A DNA stretch of 64,000 bases, from contig NZ_CANMTE010000001.1 of NCBI RefSeq assembly GCF_947500795.1, positions 62,001-126,000 of the forward strand. The letters are read 5' to 3'. Below are positions 19,301 to 27,960 of this stretch, in pieces. The notes beneath the pieces were generated by a model that saw only the letters and a list, made by a program, of their open reading frames with translations, was not told the DNA's origin and ran no database searches. The stretch comes from an uncultured Gelidibacter sp. GTDB lineage: Bacteria; Bacteroidota; Bacteroidia; Flavobacteriales; Flavobacteriaceae. Positions within the stretch are counted from its first letter, which is position 1. Every line of letters begins with the position of its first letter. A program made the position numbers and the translations under genes.

Positions 19301-20727
19301 TGGGTTTTATCCCAATGGCGATTTCTACCTCTGGTGGTGCAGAAGTACAGCGACCTTTGGCGACAGTAGTCATTGGAGGAATGCTTACGGCAACATTTCT
19401 GACCTTGGTGGTTATTCCTATTCTTTATTATTGGCTGGAATCCCGAAAAGAAAAGAAGGACAATGGTGGAGATGTAAGTTATATTAAAAAATCAACCAAT
19501 ATTGTAACCGTATTATTGATGGTTGGAGGTTTGATGGCTTCTGGTACTTCATTTGCCCAAGACACCAATCAAGATGGTACAATCCCAAAGACCTTGACCA
19601 TTGATGAGGCTATTGCTATGGCTAAACAGAATTATCCATCACTTAAAGAGAGCCAAGCATTTATTGAACGGGAAAAGGCACTAAAGGGAACGAGTTTTGA
19701 CCTTGGTAGCACTCAAGTTTTCACGGGCAAAGAAGAATATGGAAATAATCTTCCTGGAGTGCAGACAACCGTTGGTGTGCAACAGGGCAACATTGATTTG
19801 CTTTCCGGTTTTTCAAAATCGAAGTTTTACAAAGAGCGTATTGCCTTGGGAGAAAAGTTTTATGTGGCCAGTGAACAACAATTGGTGCGTAATGTGATGC
19901 AAGCGTATGACCAAATAAATTATTATAAGGCGCAGTTGCGCTTTGCAGACCAACTGGACAGTATTTATGCCAATTTTAAGACCGCTGCCCAACTTCGGTA
20001 TGATACGGGAGAAACAGGCAAATTGGAATTTATTTCAGCCTCTTCCGAATTTCAACAGATTCAAGTATTAAGGCAACAAGCCTTTGATGATATTGAAATA
20101 GCCAAACGTGCCTTAAAACAATATTTGGGAACGGATGAATCCATTGAAACGATTAGTGAACCATACAAAACATTGGATTTTATGGCGACATTAGATTCCA
20201 CTTCGGTAGCGAATAACCCAATGTTGCAATATGCCTTGCAAAATGCCGAAGTAAGTAAAGCAAACGTGGGCGTTGAGAAATCACAATTCCTACCGAAATT
20301 CAGCTTATCGTATGGCAGACAGGTTGTGGATGAAGTGTCAGGCTTCAACACCTATCAGGCAGGTATTAGCATTCCGTTATGGTTTTTTCCCCAGAAGTCG
20401 AGGGTCAAGGCAGCCAAGGCAGACGCAATGGTAGCAGAGAATCAATATTTGGAACAAAAGGCGGTCACGGAAAGTCGTGTGTCGCAATTGACCAAATCCC
20501 TTGAAAAAACAAAGAAGATTTTGCAATATTACGAAGAAGGCGCACTACTCTTGGCAGAAGAACAAATTACCACCGCACAATTGGCATCTAAAGAAGGCGA
20601 AATAGATTACGTCAATTACATCACGATTCTCAATAGTGCCATCCGCATTAAACAAAACCATTTACAATACATCAATCAGTTTAACCAGCAGACCATTGAT
20701 ATGCAATATCAATTGGGCAATTTATAA
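16312..20727 (+). CDS. CzcA/CusA-type heavy-metal RND pump fused to a TolC-like outer membrane factor
   Basis: Protein of 1471 residues that joins two parts of a tripartite efflux system. Residues 1-1045 are the inner-membrane RND pump; the stretch DFGIIVDGAVIIVEG near residue 400 matches the Zn/Co/Cd class of metal RND pumps (DFGxxxDGAxxxVE) rather than the Cu/Ag class. A linker with a membrane-like segment ending GTSFAQ (about residue 1080) leads into a TolC/OEP-type domain with repeated coiled-coil helices (residues 1090-1471). The fusion is known in Bacteroidetes. The matching adaptor follows 16 bases after. Predicted function is export of divalent metals from cytoplasm or periplasm to the outside. 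Confidence 0.92.
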   Translation: MINKIISFSINNKFIIGLFIVALVGTGIWSMATINLGSVPDITNNQVQVITVAPNLGTEDIEQFVTYPVELAMANLPDVIELRSVSRFGLSVVTIVFKDEAGTYLPRQLVQEKLTEVAGEIPEGFGTPFMAPITTGLGEIYQYTLKLKEGYEDKYDAMELRTIQDWIVKRQMALVPGVVEVNAFGGYVKQYEVAINPNKLKSFGITMNQVFEALKVNNANTGGAYIEKNHQANFIRGEGLARSIADLENTVVTTQNGSPVLIRDVAEKVGYGNQVRYGAFTQDGHETVGGQILMLKGESPGDVIENVEKRIVEIQKSLPEGVYIDAFLSRSELIEATTSTVKNNLIEGALIVIFVLVLLLGSFRGGLIAASIIPLCLLFAFILMKQFGIWANLMSLGAIDFGIIVDGAVIIVEGAVFHIHQRMKKSTTAINQAEMDEIAYDSSSKMMNSAFFGQLIVLIVFTPILFLTGVEGKMFRPMAFTFGFAVLGAIILCLTYVPMMSSLFLKPAKNQNSWFAKFENKIDRFSDKIMDVLNRIYLPILNFALRFRAGVVIGTVSLLLISGFIFSNMGAEFVPKFDEGDIAFQALIKPGSSLTESIEASEKLQKLINEFPEVKTVVSRIGVAEIPTDPMPMDIADSYIILEKDKSKWTSADSKEELIEKIQEKISVVPGVNFVFTQPVELRFNELLTGVREDVAIKLYGEDLGVLADKVQEIAAVIRTVPGAADLNVEATSGLPQMTVVYNRAKMAQYGVTVDKLNDYVSASFSGEQAGVIFEGEKRFDVVIRLAEEYRQDINSLKNLFIDLPNGAQVPLKEVADISYKPGPMQISRDNTSRRISVGVNVRGRDVKSMVEEIQQKLETDVKLPPGYFVTYGGSFENLQRASDRLMIVVPIVLLTIFVLLYFALNSVTQALMIYMAVPLATIGGVFVLLIRGMPFSISAGVGFIVLFGVAVLNGLILINKFNELKDSGMTDLKKRIYEATHERLRPILLTAITTIMGFIPMAISTSGGAEVQRPLATVVIGGMLTATFLTLVVIPILYYWLESRKEKKDNGGDVSYIKKSTNIVTVLLMVGGLMASGTSFAQDTNQDGTIPKTLTIDEAIAMAKQNYPSLKESQAFIEREKALKGTSFDLGSTQVFTGKEEYGNNLPGVQTTVGVQQGNIDLLSGFSKSKFYKERIALGEKFYVASEQQLVRNVMQAYDQINYYKAQLRFADQLDSIYANFKTAAQLRYDTGETGKLEFISASSEFQQIQVLRQQAFDDIEIAKRALKQYLGTDESIETISEPYKTLDFMATLDSTSVANNPMLQYALQNAEVSKANVGVEKSQFLPKFSLSYGRQVVDEVSGFNTYQAGISIPLWFFPQKSRVKAAKADAMVAENQYLEQKAVTESRVSQLTKSLEKTKKILQYYEEGALLLAEEQITTAQLASKEGEIDYVNYITILNSAIRIKQNHLQYINQFNQQTIDMQYQLGNL

Positions 20728-20743
20728 CCTTAAAAAAAGAGAA

Positions 20744-22000
20744 ATGAAGAATATACTATTAGTAAGTACCGTATTATTTACACTTATGTTTATGAGTTGT
20801 AATGATGCCCCAAAATCTGAACTTGGGCATAACGAAGCCGAAGGCGTATCAAAAACCAATGAAGCTGGAGAAGATGCACACGGCGAGGAAGGCCACAGTG
20901 AAGGAGAAGAAGAAGGTCACAGCGAGGAAGAAGGCGTTGTGGAACTCACAAAGCAACAGGCCGAAACCATAGGTTTGGAAATGAAACTTTTGGAGGAACG
21001 CAATTTAGGGAACAACATTAAGGTAACAGGAACGCTGGAACTTTTCCCACAGGACAAGGCGAACATAAGTCCTTTTGTTGGTGGAAATGTGAGTTCCATA
21101 AAAGTAATACCCGGAGATAACGTAAGCAAAGGACAGGTGTTGGCATATATAGAACACCCTGATATCATTGCAATGCAACAAGATTATCAGGAAAAAAATG
21201 ATGAATTGGTCTTTTTGAAACAGGATTTTGAGCGCAAGCAGACTCTTTATGATAAAGGTGTTTCTTCTGGCAAGGAATTTCAAATGGCACAGTCAAAATT
21301 TCGTTCTACAACATCCAGCGTCAATGGTTTGCGGTCCCAATTGAGACTGTTGAGCATTAACCCGGACAAAGTGGCGGAAGGACAGATATATTCCGCTGTT
21401 CCCATTACCTCGCCTATAAGTGGGTATGTGGATGAAGTAATGATTAGCCTTGGCGATTACGTGGCACAACAATCCAAAATGTTCTCGATAAGCGACAACT
21501 CAAAAATTTATGTCAACTTCAAAGTATATGAGAAGGACATAAAGCAAATCAAGCAAGGGCAACAGATATATTTTTCCACGGCCTCTCGTCCAGATGAACT
21601 GCTTAAAGCAACCGTTCGGTCTGTTGGTAAAACCTTCAATACAGACCCAAAAGCTTTGGAAGTTCTGGCAGATATTGAAAACAAGGATAAAAACCTATTG
21701 CCGGGTATGTATGTGGAAGGGCGAATAGTGCAAGGCGAGAAAAAGGGTTTTGCCGTACCGGAAGCTGCCATTATAAAAGAAGGCGAGCAATCCTTTATTT
21801 TTATTTTGGATGAAGATGAAGAAATGGAAGCGGACAAAATGAAATTTAAAATGATACCCGTAACGGTTGGTATTACTGATTTAGGCTTTGTTGAAGTCAA
21901 CCTGCCTGCCGAAGTTTCAAAGGATGCCAAAGTCGTGATAAACGGAGCTTATAACCTGTCTTCGGAAATGGTCAAGGGCGAACTGGAACACGGACATTAA
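20744..22000 (+). CDS. Periplasmic adaptor of the metal efflux pump (CusB/CzcB type)
   Basis: Membrane fusion protein of 418 residues. I chose the ATG at 20744, 16 bases after the pump gene, which gives a lipoprotein signal with lipobox FMSC (Cys near 20). Residues 27-55 form a His/Glu-rich acidic stretch (several HxE and GH repeats) that likely collects metal. Then come the barrel-sandwich and lipoyl parts (VSSIKVIPGDNVSKGQVLAYIEHPDI), a helical hairpin (about 150-190) and a beta-barrel part. It joins the RND part to the fused outer-membrane factor. Confidence 0.92.
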   Translation: MKNILLVSTVLFTLMFMSCNDAPKSELGHNEAEGVSKTNEAGEDAHGEEGHSEGEEEGHSEEEGVVELTKQQAETIGLEMKLLEERNLGNNIKVTGTLELFPQDKANISPFVGGNVSSIKVIPGDNVSKGQVLAYIEHPDIIAMQQDYQEKNDELVFLKQDFERKQTLYDKGVSSGKEFQMAQSKFRSTTSSVNGLRSQLRLLSINPDKVAEGQIYSAVPITSPISGYVDEVMISLGDYVAQQSKMFSISDNSKIYVNFKVYEKDIKQIKQGQQIYFSTASRPDELLKATVRSVGKTFNTDPKALEVLADIENKDKNLLPGMYVEGRIVQGEKKGFAVPEAAIIKEGEQSFIFILDEDEEMEADKMKFKMIPVTVGITDLGFVEVNLPAEVSKDAKVVINGAYNLSSEMVKGELEHGH

Positions 22001-22016
22001 TTCAATAACAATCAAA

Positions 22017-22148
22017 GATTTTGATTCCGAGTTTGTTTATCGTCTTAATTAGTTAGTTAAAAATTAAAAAACAGGCTCGGTTCAAAATCGATTAAAAATT
22101 TAAAAATATGAAATGAGCTATAACAATGTGGATACCAACCACAATGTT
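22017..22148 (+). repeat. Structured gap: nested inverted repeats between adaptor and PII-like genes
   Basis: Arms at 22017-22038 and 22069-22089 form a long imperfect inverted repeat (about 17 of 21 positions pair). A second hairpin lies at 22122-22131 / 22139-22148 (9 of 10 pairs). Between them begins a possible 20-codon frame (22113-22175, ATG to TAA). This could be an attenuator or processing site inside the operon. Confidence 0.5.
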
Positions 22149-22196
22149 GATTGGGGAATTACATATGACCATTAAAAAACAAATAAATATCAACAG

Positions 22197-22535
22197 ATGA
22201 AAGAAATAAAAGCATTTATAAAACCAAACCGAATCCAAAGAGTCATTGAAGCACTTTCTGACAATGGATTTGAAAGTATGACCCTTTCACAAGCAGAAGG
22301 CACGGGCGCATTCAAGGCAAAAGGTGCAAGACCGTCGCTAGATTTTCACGTAACAGATAGTCCTGTGGTAAAATTGGAATTGGTCTGTCAAAATGAGGAA
22401 GCCCAAGCGGCCATTGAAACAATTATAGCCAACGCCAAAACCGACGGGCCTGGAGATGGTATTATTTATATAGCAAATATTGAAGATGCCTTTCAGATTA
22501 AAACAGGAGATTCCTTAAAACGGCACGACCTGTAA
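22197..22535 (+). CDS. PII-like signalling protein, metal-efflux associated (PII-NG type)
   Basis: Trimeric PII-fold protein of 112 residues. MKEIKAFIKPNRIQRVIEAL at the start and AKTDGPGDGIIYIANIEDAFQIKTGD near the end match the beta-alpha-beta halves and the B- and C-loops of GlnB/GlnK. The T-loop segment (residues 38-55) lacks the tyrosine used for uridylylation. Variants of PII placed next to CusA/CzcA pumps are a described subgroup; their ligand is not well settled. It follows the pump operon, so it may sense nucleotide or metal state and act on the transporters. The job is inferred from position. Confidence 0.85.
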   Translation: MKEIKAFIKPNRIQRVIEALSDNGFESMTLSQAEGTGAFKAKGARPSLDFHVTDSPVVKLELVCQNEEAQAAIETIIANAKTDGPGDGIIYIANIEDAFQIKTGDSLKRHDL

Positions 22536-22551
22536 ATCTCTTTTTAAACAA

Positions 22552-22968
22552 ATGGAAAAAATAGTTCAATTTTTAGAAAGCAAAGGAATACGACCTACAG
22601 CTATGCGCCTTATGACATATAAGCGGTTGGCAGAGTTGAATGTGGCCATCAGCCTTGGCGACTTGGAAAAGGATTTTAAGGTCAGTGAAAGAAGTACCCT
22701 ATTTAGGACTATGAAAGCGTTTGAAGAAAAAGGTATTGTGCATCAAATCGAGGATGGTACGGGAGTTATAAAATACGCCCTTTGCGAAGAAAATTGTGAA
22801 TGCGAGGTCGGCAACGACCTTCATTTGCACTTTCATTGCAACAATTGTAATGAAACGGTCTGTTTAACAGAGCATAAAATCCCTCACATCAACTTACCTG
22901 ATGGTTATATTACCGAGGATATCAACTTGGTGGTAAAGGGCATTTGCGAAAAATGCAGTGGCAATTAG
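22552..22968 (+). CDS. Fur family metalloregulator, first copy
   Basis: Transcription factor of 138 residues: winged helix (LESKGIRPTAMRLMTYKRL, SERSTLFRTMKAFEEKGIV) followed by the Fur dimer domain with metal ligands in DLHLHFHCNNC and the second pair CEKC at the end, giving a structural zinc site. A Cys-rich loop CEENCECE (residues about 78-85) is not found in the other Fur copy and may be an extra sensing site. The gene starts 16 bases after the PII-like gene. It may control the palindromic promoter at 15755 or the ATPases, but no site was proven. Confidence 0.9.
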   Translation: MEKIVQFLESKGIRPTAMRLMTYKRLAELNVAISLGDLEKDFKVSERSTLFRTMKAFEEKGIVHQIEDGTGVIKYALCEENCECEVGNDLHLHFHCNNCNETVCLTEHKIPHINLPDGYITEDINLVVKGICEKCSGN

Positions 22969-23018
22969 GATTAAACGTTTGGTTTTTAAATTTAATTATC
23001 ATTTATAAATAGTGAGTA

Positions 23019-23366
23019 ATGATGTCAATCTATAAAAAAGAAGCTACTGTATATATGGTGGCAGAGAAAAAGCTGGATGCCAAGGATTATGAAAACTTGA
23101 TACCAGTCTTAACAGAACATATAACTGCCCATCCGGAAGTTTTCTGGTACATCGAGATGGAAAATTTTGAAGGTTGGACAGCAGAGGCACATTGGAAGGG
23201 AATTGAATTAGACCTTCCGAATGAAAAGCATTTAAAGCGTGTTGCTTTGGTGGGTAGCGTTAAATGGCAGGAGCAATTTACCGAGGTATTGCTTCCTTTT
23301 TCAGAAGCTCATATAAAATTTTATAAGACCGAAGAAAAAGACGATGCCAAAGAGTGGATAAAATAA
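23019..23366 (+). CDS. SpoIIAA-like (STAS-fold) protein, first copy
   Basis: Protein of 115 residues with the SpoIIAA/DUF3478 pattern: LDAKDYENLIPVLTEHI, then FWYIEMENFEGWTAEAHWKGIELD, and a C-terminal helical part ending in DDAKEWIK. Two adjacent ATG codons at the start are possible (23019 or 23022). It has no phosphorylatable Ser that I could identify. Family proteins bind apolar ligands or interact with membranes; function in metal islands is unknown. It sits 9 bases before the P1B-4 ATPase gene, so it is co-expressed with it. A second copy lies at 27961-28320. Confidence 0.75.
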   Translation: MMSIYKKEATVYMVAEKKLDAKDYENLIPVLTEHITAHPEVFWYIEMENFEGWTAEAHWKGIELDLPNEKHLKRVALVGSVKWQEQFTEVLLPFSEAHIKFYKTEEKDDAKEWIK

Positions 23367-23375
23367 AAATAAAAA

Positions 23376-25883
23376 ATGGAAAAACTACAACTAAAAATAC
23401 CGGTCATCCTTCCGCAAGTTCCTAACGAAAAAGATTCTTGTGTTGAAAGGCTTATTCAAAAACTACAAGCTAAAGAGGGCATCGAAAAAGTGCACATTGC
23501 CGATGCAAACGGAGATGATGTGCCGCAGCTCTGTTTTCATTATGACCCAGATATCATTTCCATTGACCGCATTCAATCCCTCGCCGAAAGTACTGGTGCC
23601 GAGATTACCGAAAAATACGGGCATTTGCTCATTGAAGTTAAAGGAATCAGACACACAAGGCAGGCTCGTTCCATAGAGAAAAGCCTTTTGACAATCAATG
23701 GAGTTTTGGAAGTTTCCGTTTCAGGCTCTGGAATGGTACGACTTGAATTTGATAAAAAGCAAACGAATTTTGATGAAATAAGTAAACAAATTGAAAAAGA
23801 AGAGCTTCAGATTCAGCGGAGTTCTTCAAACGAAAATGATTACACCAAAGCATCCAAAAAACAGGAGCGTTCAAAGAAGGAAGATACTAAAGAACAAACT
23901 TCCACAGAGGGCGAGACCCACGATGAAGGAGAAGATCACGCCCACGGTGGTATTTTCGGTAAAAATACGGAGCTCATTTTTTCCATTATCTGTGGGGCAC
24001 TTCTCGGAATAGGTTTCGGACTTTCCTATGTAGAATCCATCCCAGATTGGGTCAGTCTTACTTTATATATTGGTGCTTACTTTTTCGGTGGTTTCTTTAC
24101 GGCCAAGGAAGCAGTACAGACCGTCGCCAAAGGCGGTTTTGAAATTGACTTCTTAATGCTTGTTGCAGCCATTGGGGCAGCCATTTTGGGAGAATGGGCA
24201 GAAGGTGCCTTGTTGCTGTTCCTGTTTAGTTTGGGTCACGCCCTTGAACATTATGCAATGGAAAAGGCCCGAAAGTCCATTGCGGCACTGGCAGATTTAG
24301 CACCAAAAACGGCATTGCTCAAAAAAGATGGCAAGACCGAAGAAGTTGGAATTGAGGAATTGAGTATTGGCGATATTATAGTGGTCAAGCCCAATAGTAA
24401 AATATCCGCAGATGGCGTCGTGGTCAATGGAAAAAGCAGCGTCAACCAGGCACCTATTACCGGGGAAAGTGTACCCGTGGACAAAATTCCCGTGGAAGAT
24501 ACGAGCAGGGACTATTCCGCAGATGATGATATAAATGATGAAAACCGCGTGTTCGCCGGAACTATCAACGGTAATAACACGCTGGAAATAAAGGTAATCA
24601 AAGAAGCCAAAGACTCTACGCTGTCCCGACTGGTCAAATTGGTCAACGAGGCACAGACCCAGAAATCCCCAACCCAACTGTTGACCGACAAGTTTGAAAA
24701 ATACTTTGTACCATCCGTACTGATATTGGTGGGTATCCTACTCTTTGCCTTTTTGGTCATCGACGAGCCATTTAGTGCCAGCTTTTATAGGGCGATGGCG
24801 GTATTGGTCGCAGCAAGTCCCTGTGCATTGGCCATTTCAACACCAAGCGCCGTATTGAGCGGTGTGGCACGGGCAGCACGGGGCGGTGTACTTATTAAAG
24901 GTGGGCGACCTCTGGAAGACTTGGGCGAATTGACCGCCCTTGCTTTTGACAAAACAGGCACGCTTACCGAAGGAAAGCCTAAACTTACCCAAGTTGTTCC
25001 ACTTGGGGATATAGAAGAAAATGAACTTATAAAAATAGCCGTAGCTGTTGAAAATTTGAGCGACCACCCTTTGGCAAAAGCCGTTGTAAGGGATGGAAAA
25101 GAACGTCTGGAAGGCACTTCAATACCCGATGCGACCGATTTGGAAGCTGTTCTTGGAAAAGGTATCAAAGCTTCTTTGGGCAAGGATAAAATCTATATTG
25201 GAAACCTTGACTTGTACGAAGACCTCGATGAAGCAAAACCACCCGAAGAAATATCGAATAAAGTAAAAGAACTTGAAGGTGGTGGAAATACCACAATGCT
25301 CATAAGAAGGAACAAAGAATATATCGGTATCATCGCCCTGATGGATACCCCACGGGAAGCGGCCAAGGAAACACTGAAAAAATTAAAGGAAATCGGCATC
25401 AAACGGATGATAATGCTAACCGGGGATAATCAAAAGGTTGCCGATGCCGTTGCTAAAGAAATTGGGTTGACCGATGCCTGGGGAAGCCTGTTGCCAGAGG
25501 AAAAGGTTGATGCCATTAAAAAATTAAAAGAACAGGAATCCAAAGTCGCAATGGTAGGCGACGGTGTGAACGATGCCCCTGCAATGGCAAACAGCACCGT
25601 AGGAATCGCAATGGGTGCTGCGGGCAGTGATGTAGCATTGGAAACAGCTGACATTGCCCTAATGGCCGATAAACTGGAAACCCTGCCCTTTGCCATAGGT
25701 TTGAGCAGGAAGGCAAAAACCATTATTAAGCAAAACCTTTGGGTAAGCCTCGGTATTGTGGCATTGCTCATACCATCGACCATTATGGGTTGGGCCAATA
25801 TCGGTATTGCAGTGGTCATCCACGAAGGCTCAACGTTACTTGTGGTTTTTAATGCGTTAAGGCTTTTGGCTTATAAAAAATAA
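23376..25883 (+). CDS. P1B-4 type heavy-metal ATPase (SPC motif)
   Basis: Metal-exporting P-type ATPase of 835 residues. Two N-terminal HMA-like folds (residues 5-70 and 82-150) lack CxxC; only a DSCVERL Cys remains. A His-rich linker (HDEGEDHAHGG) comes before the membrane part. Membrane segment 4 carries S481-P-C483 instead of CPC, and the last segment carries HEGST (HEGST-LLVVFNA), the marks of the P1B-4 subgroup (Co, Zn, Fe export). The phosphorylated Asp is D525 in DKTGT; GDGVNDAPA is present near the end. Length is usual. Confidence 0.93.
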   Translation: MEKLQLKIPVILPQVPNEKDSCVERLIQKLQAKEGIEKVHIADANGDDVPQLCFHYDPDIISIDRIQSLAESTGAEITEKYGHLLIEVKGIRHTRQARSIEKSLLTINGVLEVSVSGSGMVRLEFDKKQTNFDEISKQIEKEELQIQRSSSNENDYTKASKKQERSKKEDTKEQTSTEGETHDEGEDHAHGGIFGKNTELIFSIICGALLGIGFGLSYVESIPDWVSLTLYIGAYFFGGFFTAKEAVQTVAKGGFEIDFLMLVAAIGAAILGEWAEGALLLFLFSLGHALEHYAMEKARKSIAALADLAPKTALLKKDGKTEEVGIEELSIGDIIVVKPNSKISADGVVVNGKSSVNQAPITGESVPVDKIPVEDTSRDYSADDDINDENRVFAGTINGNNTLEIKVIKEAKDSTLSRLVKLVNEAQTQKSPTQLLTDKFEKYFVPSVLILVGILLFAFLVIDEPFSASFYRAMAVLVAASPCALAISTPSAVLSGVARAARGGVLIKGGRPLEDLGELTALAFDKTGTLTEGKPKLTQVVPLGDIEENELIKIAVAVENLSDHPLAKAVVRDGKERLEGTSIPDATDLEAVLGKGIKASLGKDKIYIGNLDLYEDLDEAKPPEEISNKVKELEGGGNTTMLIRRNKEYIGIIALMDTPREAAKETLKKLKEIGIKRMIMLTGDNQKVADAVAKEIGLTDAWGSLLPEEKVDAIKKLKEQESKVAMVGDGVNDAPAMANSTVGIAMGAAGSDVALETADIALMADKLETLPFAIGLSRKAKTIIKQNLWVSLGIVALLIPSTIMGWANIGIAVVIHEGSTLLVVFNALRLLAYKK

Positions 25884-25919
25884 ATTTAATAAAAAAGGGT
25901 TGCTTTTGAAAAGGTTAAA

Positions 25920-26354
25920 ATGACCAAAACGGAAAAGATACTATCATATCACGGGATTCGACCTACTAAAATGAGGTCGAAGATATACAAGTTCCTAAAA
26001 AGGAAACAAAGTGCCGTGTCCTTTTCCGATTTGAAAAAGGCCTTTGTTCAAAAGAGCGAAACCAATAAAACAGCAAACAGAACGACCTTTTATCGCAATC
26101 TCAAGATTTTTGAGGATAAAGGGTTGATTCATCAGATTAATGATGGGGTCGGAGTGGCAAAATATGCGATTTCTGATGAAAACGCCAAAGGTAAATACGG
26201 TACAGATTTACATATGCACTTTCATTGTACCGATTGTAGGAAAACAATCTGTTTACCAAATAAAATATCGGAAGAGAGCTTGCCAGACGATTATGAAGTG
26301 AACGATGTGAACCTTGTATTGAAAGGAATATGTGAAAAATGCAGGAAAAAATAA
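25920..26354 (+). CDS. Fur family metalloregulator, second copy
   Basis: Fur-type regulator of 144 residues and a clear paralogue of the copy at 22552 (both have YHGIRPTKMRSKIYK / ESKGIRPTAMRLMTYK-type helix, DLHMHFHCTDC, and CEKC at the end). It lacks the Cys-rich loop of the first copy. Winged-helix residues are about 5-80 and the dimer/metal domain 85-144. The start lies 37 bases after the ATPase stop. The two copies could form homo- or heterodimers and divide regulation of the two halves of the cargo. Confidence 0.9.
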   Translation: MTKTEKILSYHGIRPTKMRSKIYKFLKRKQSAVSFSDLKKAFVQKSETNKTANRTTFYRNLKIFEDKGLIHQINDGVGVAKYAISDENAKGKYGTDLHMHFHCTDCRKTICLPNKISEESLPDDYEVNDVNLVLKGICEKCRKK

Positions 26355-26434
26355 CAGGTGGGAGTACTTGAACCTTGAACCTTTGCGCCCAATGGTCCAG
26401 TTCAGGTTTTTTCCACCCTCTTTAACTAAAAAAT

Positions 26435-27751
26435 ATGGCAGAACTAAAAAAATCTTTGGGTACGCTTCGACTTACCTTTTATGGCGTTGGCACGATTGTG
26501 GGTGCAGGAATCTATACCGTGATTGGTGCAGCTGCTGGACAAGCGGGCACAGACCTTTGGTTGAGTTTTATTTTTGCAGCAATTGCGGCTAGTGTCTCTG
26601 CAATGTCCTATGCAGAGTTGTCCTCTACCTATCCCAATGCTGGTGCGGAATTTATTTTTGTACGCAAGGCATTTCCAAAAATTGATATTCCGTCTTTTCT
26701 CACGGGTTGGACGATTGCGTTTCATAGTTCGGCCACCATTGCAGCCGTGTTACTTGCCTTTTCGGGGTATTTCAATACGTTTTTTAATATGCCCTCTCTT
26801 CTAATAAGTTATGGCATTTTATTGGTGTTGTCATTAATTAGTATTACAGGCATCACAAAATCGTCGACAGCAAATATTATTATGGTCAGCATTCAACTTT
26901 TGGGATTGTTATTATTGATAGTATTTGGACTTTTGGAAACTGGTCCACCCAAAGCAGAATTTTTTAAAATTGAATCGATTTCTGGAACTTTGGCGGCCAC
27001 AGCTACACTGTTCTTTATCTATACTGGTTTTGAACATATGGCAGCTTTGGGTTCGGAAGTTAAGAACCCAGGGAAAACAATTCCCCGTGCATTTTTAATG
27101 ACTATGGTAATAACTACAATAATTTATTTATTTATTGCTTTTACGGTTTTGAATATTGCAGACCCTTCCGCTTTGGCAAACGTGGATTCGCCACTTTCTC
27201 TTGCAGCTTCCAATCTCAACAATTGGTTGCCTGTGGTATTGGCTATCGCTGCACTTTTTGCTACGGCTAATGCTGCTTTTAGTGGTATCATATCCATAAG
27301 TAGGCTGCTTTTTGGAATGGCCAGTGTCGGAGAACTTCCAAAGTTTATGACCAAAACCAATGCACAGAAAGTACCGTGGGTTACTACTATTGTAGTTATG
27401 GCAGCAGTTGCGGGATTTTTATTGTTGGGCGATATTAAGATTGTAGCAGGTATGTCTTCTTTAGGCGCTTTACTTGTTTTTGTTGCCGTAAATGTCGCAC
27501 TTATCGTGCTTCGGTTTAAAGCACCAGAGCAAGAACGACCATTTAAAGTTCCTTTGGCTATAGGACGAGTGCCGATTTTACCCATTTTGGCGATACTTAT
27601 AAGTCTATCATTGATAATCCAATTTAATTGGCAGGTTTATTCAGCGTTCGTAGGTGCTGTTATCGTGGGTATTGTGCTTGATTATTTTTTGGACAAAAAG
27701 TCAAAAGATGAAATAGACCCTGAAAAAGAAAAGGAACTTTTTAACCATTAA
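26435..27751 (+). CDS. APC family amino acid permease
   Basis: Inner-membrane transporter of 438 residues with about 12 hydrophobic segments. The start matches the APC fold: GVGTIVGAGIYTVIGAAAG in segment 1 and YAELSSTYPNAGAEF in the next part. No clear metal ligands are present, so amino acids or amines are the likely substrate. It lies inside the metal operon after the second Fur, 81 bases away, which suggests regulation with it. Whether it takes up a metal-binding amino acid is unknown. Confidence 0.85.
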   Translation: MAELKKSLGTLRLTFYGVGTIVGAGIYTVIGAAAGQAGTDLWLSFIFAAIAASVSAMSYAELSSTYPNAGAEFIFVRKAFPKIDIPSFLTGWTIAFHSSATIAAVLLAFSGYFNTFFNMPSLLISYGILLVLSLISITGITKSSTANIIMVSIQLLGLLLLIVFGLLETGPPKAEFFKIESISGTLAATATLFFIYTGFEHMAALGSEVKNPGKTIPRAFLMTMVITTIIYLFIAFTVLNIADPSALANVDSPLSLAASNLNNWLPVVLAIAALFATANAAFSGIISISRLLFGMASVGELPKFMTKTNAQKVPWVTTIVVMAAVAGFLLLGDIKIVAGMSSLGALLVFVAVNVALIVLRFKAPEQERPFKVPLAIGRVPILPILAILISLSLIIQFNWQVYSAFVGAVIVGIVLDYFLDKKSKDEIDPEKEKELFNH

Positions 27752-27760
27752 AATGAAGCT

Positions 27761-27937
27761 ATGGACTGGATGTTTGAAGATTTTAAAACTGACCTAGATA
27801 CCTTAAATCCTATTGTACGAGAAAAAGCCCTGTCCATAGCAAAAGAACTAATTGAAAAAAAAGATATTTCAGCAAAAGAAGCTTTATCAGAAGGCATCAT
27901 AAGGGCGGAAGAATGGTTTTACGATTTAGAAGGATAA
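27761..27937 (+). CDS. Small hypothetical protein
   Basis: Protein of 58 residues, acidic and helical: MFEDFKTDLDTLNP at the start, then KALSIAKELIEKKDISAKEALSEGI and EEWFYDLEG at the end. ATG at 27761 or 27770 are both in frame. It lies 9 bases after the permease stop and 23 before the second SpoIIAA-like gene, so it belongs to the operon. No family recognised. Confidence 0.65.
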   Translation: MDWMFEDFKTDLDTLNPIVREKALSIAKELIEKKDISAKEALSEGIIRAEEWFYDLEG

Positions 27938-27960
27938 TTATTAATTAAAAACTATATAAA

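Noticed and set aside
22113..22175. Twenty-codon frame as a real gene
   Set aside because: Too short to support; overlaps a hairpin. Kept only as part of the structured gap.
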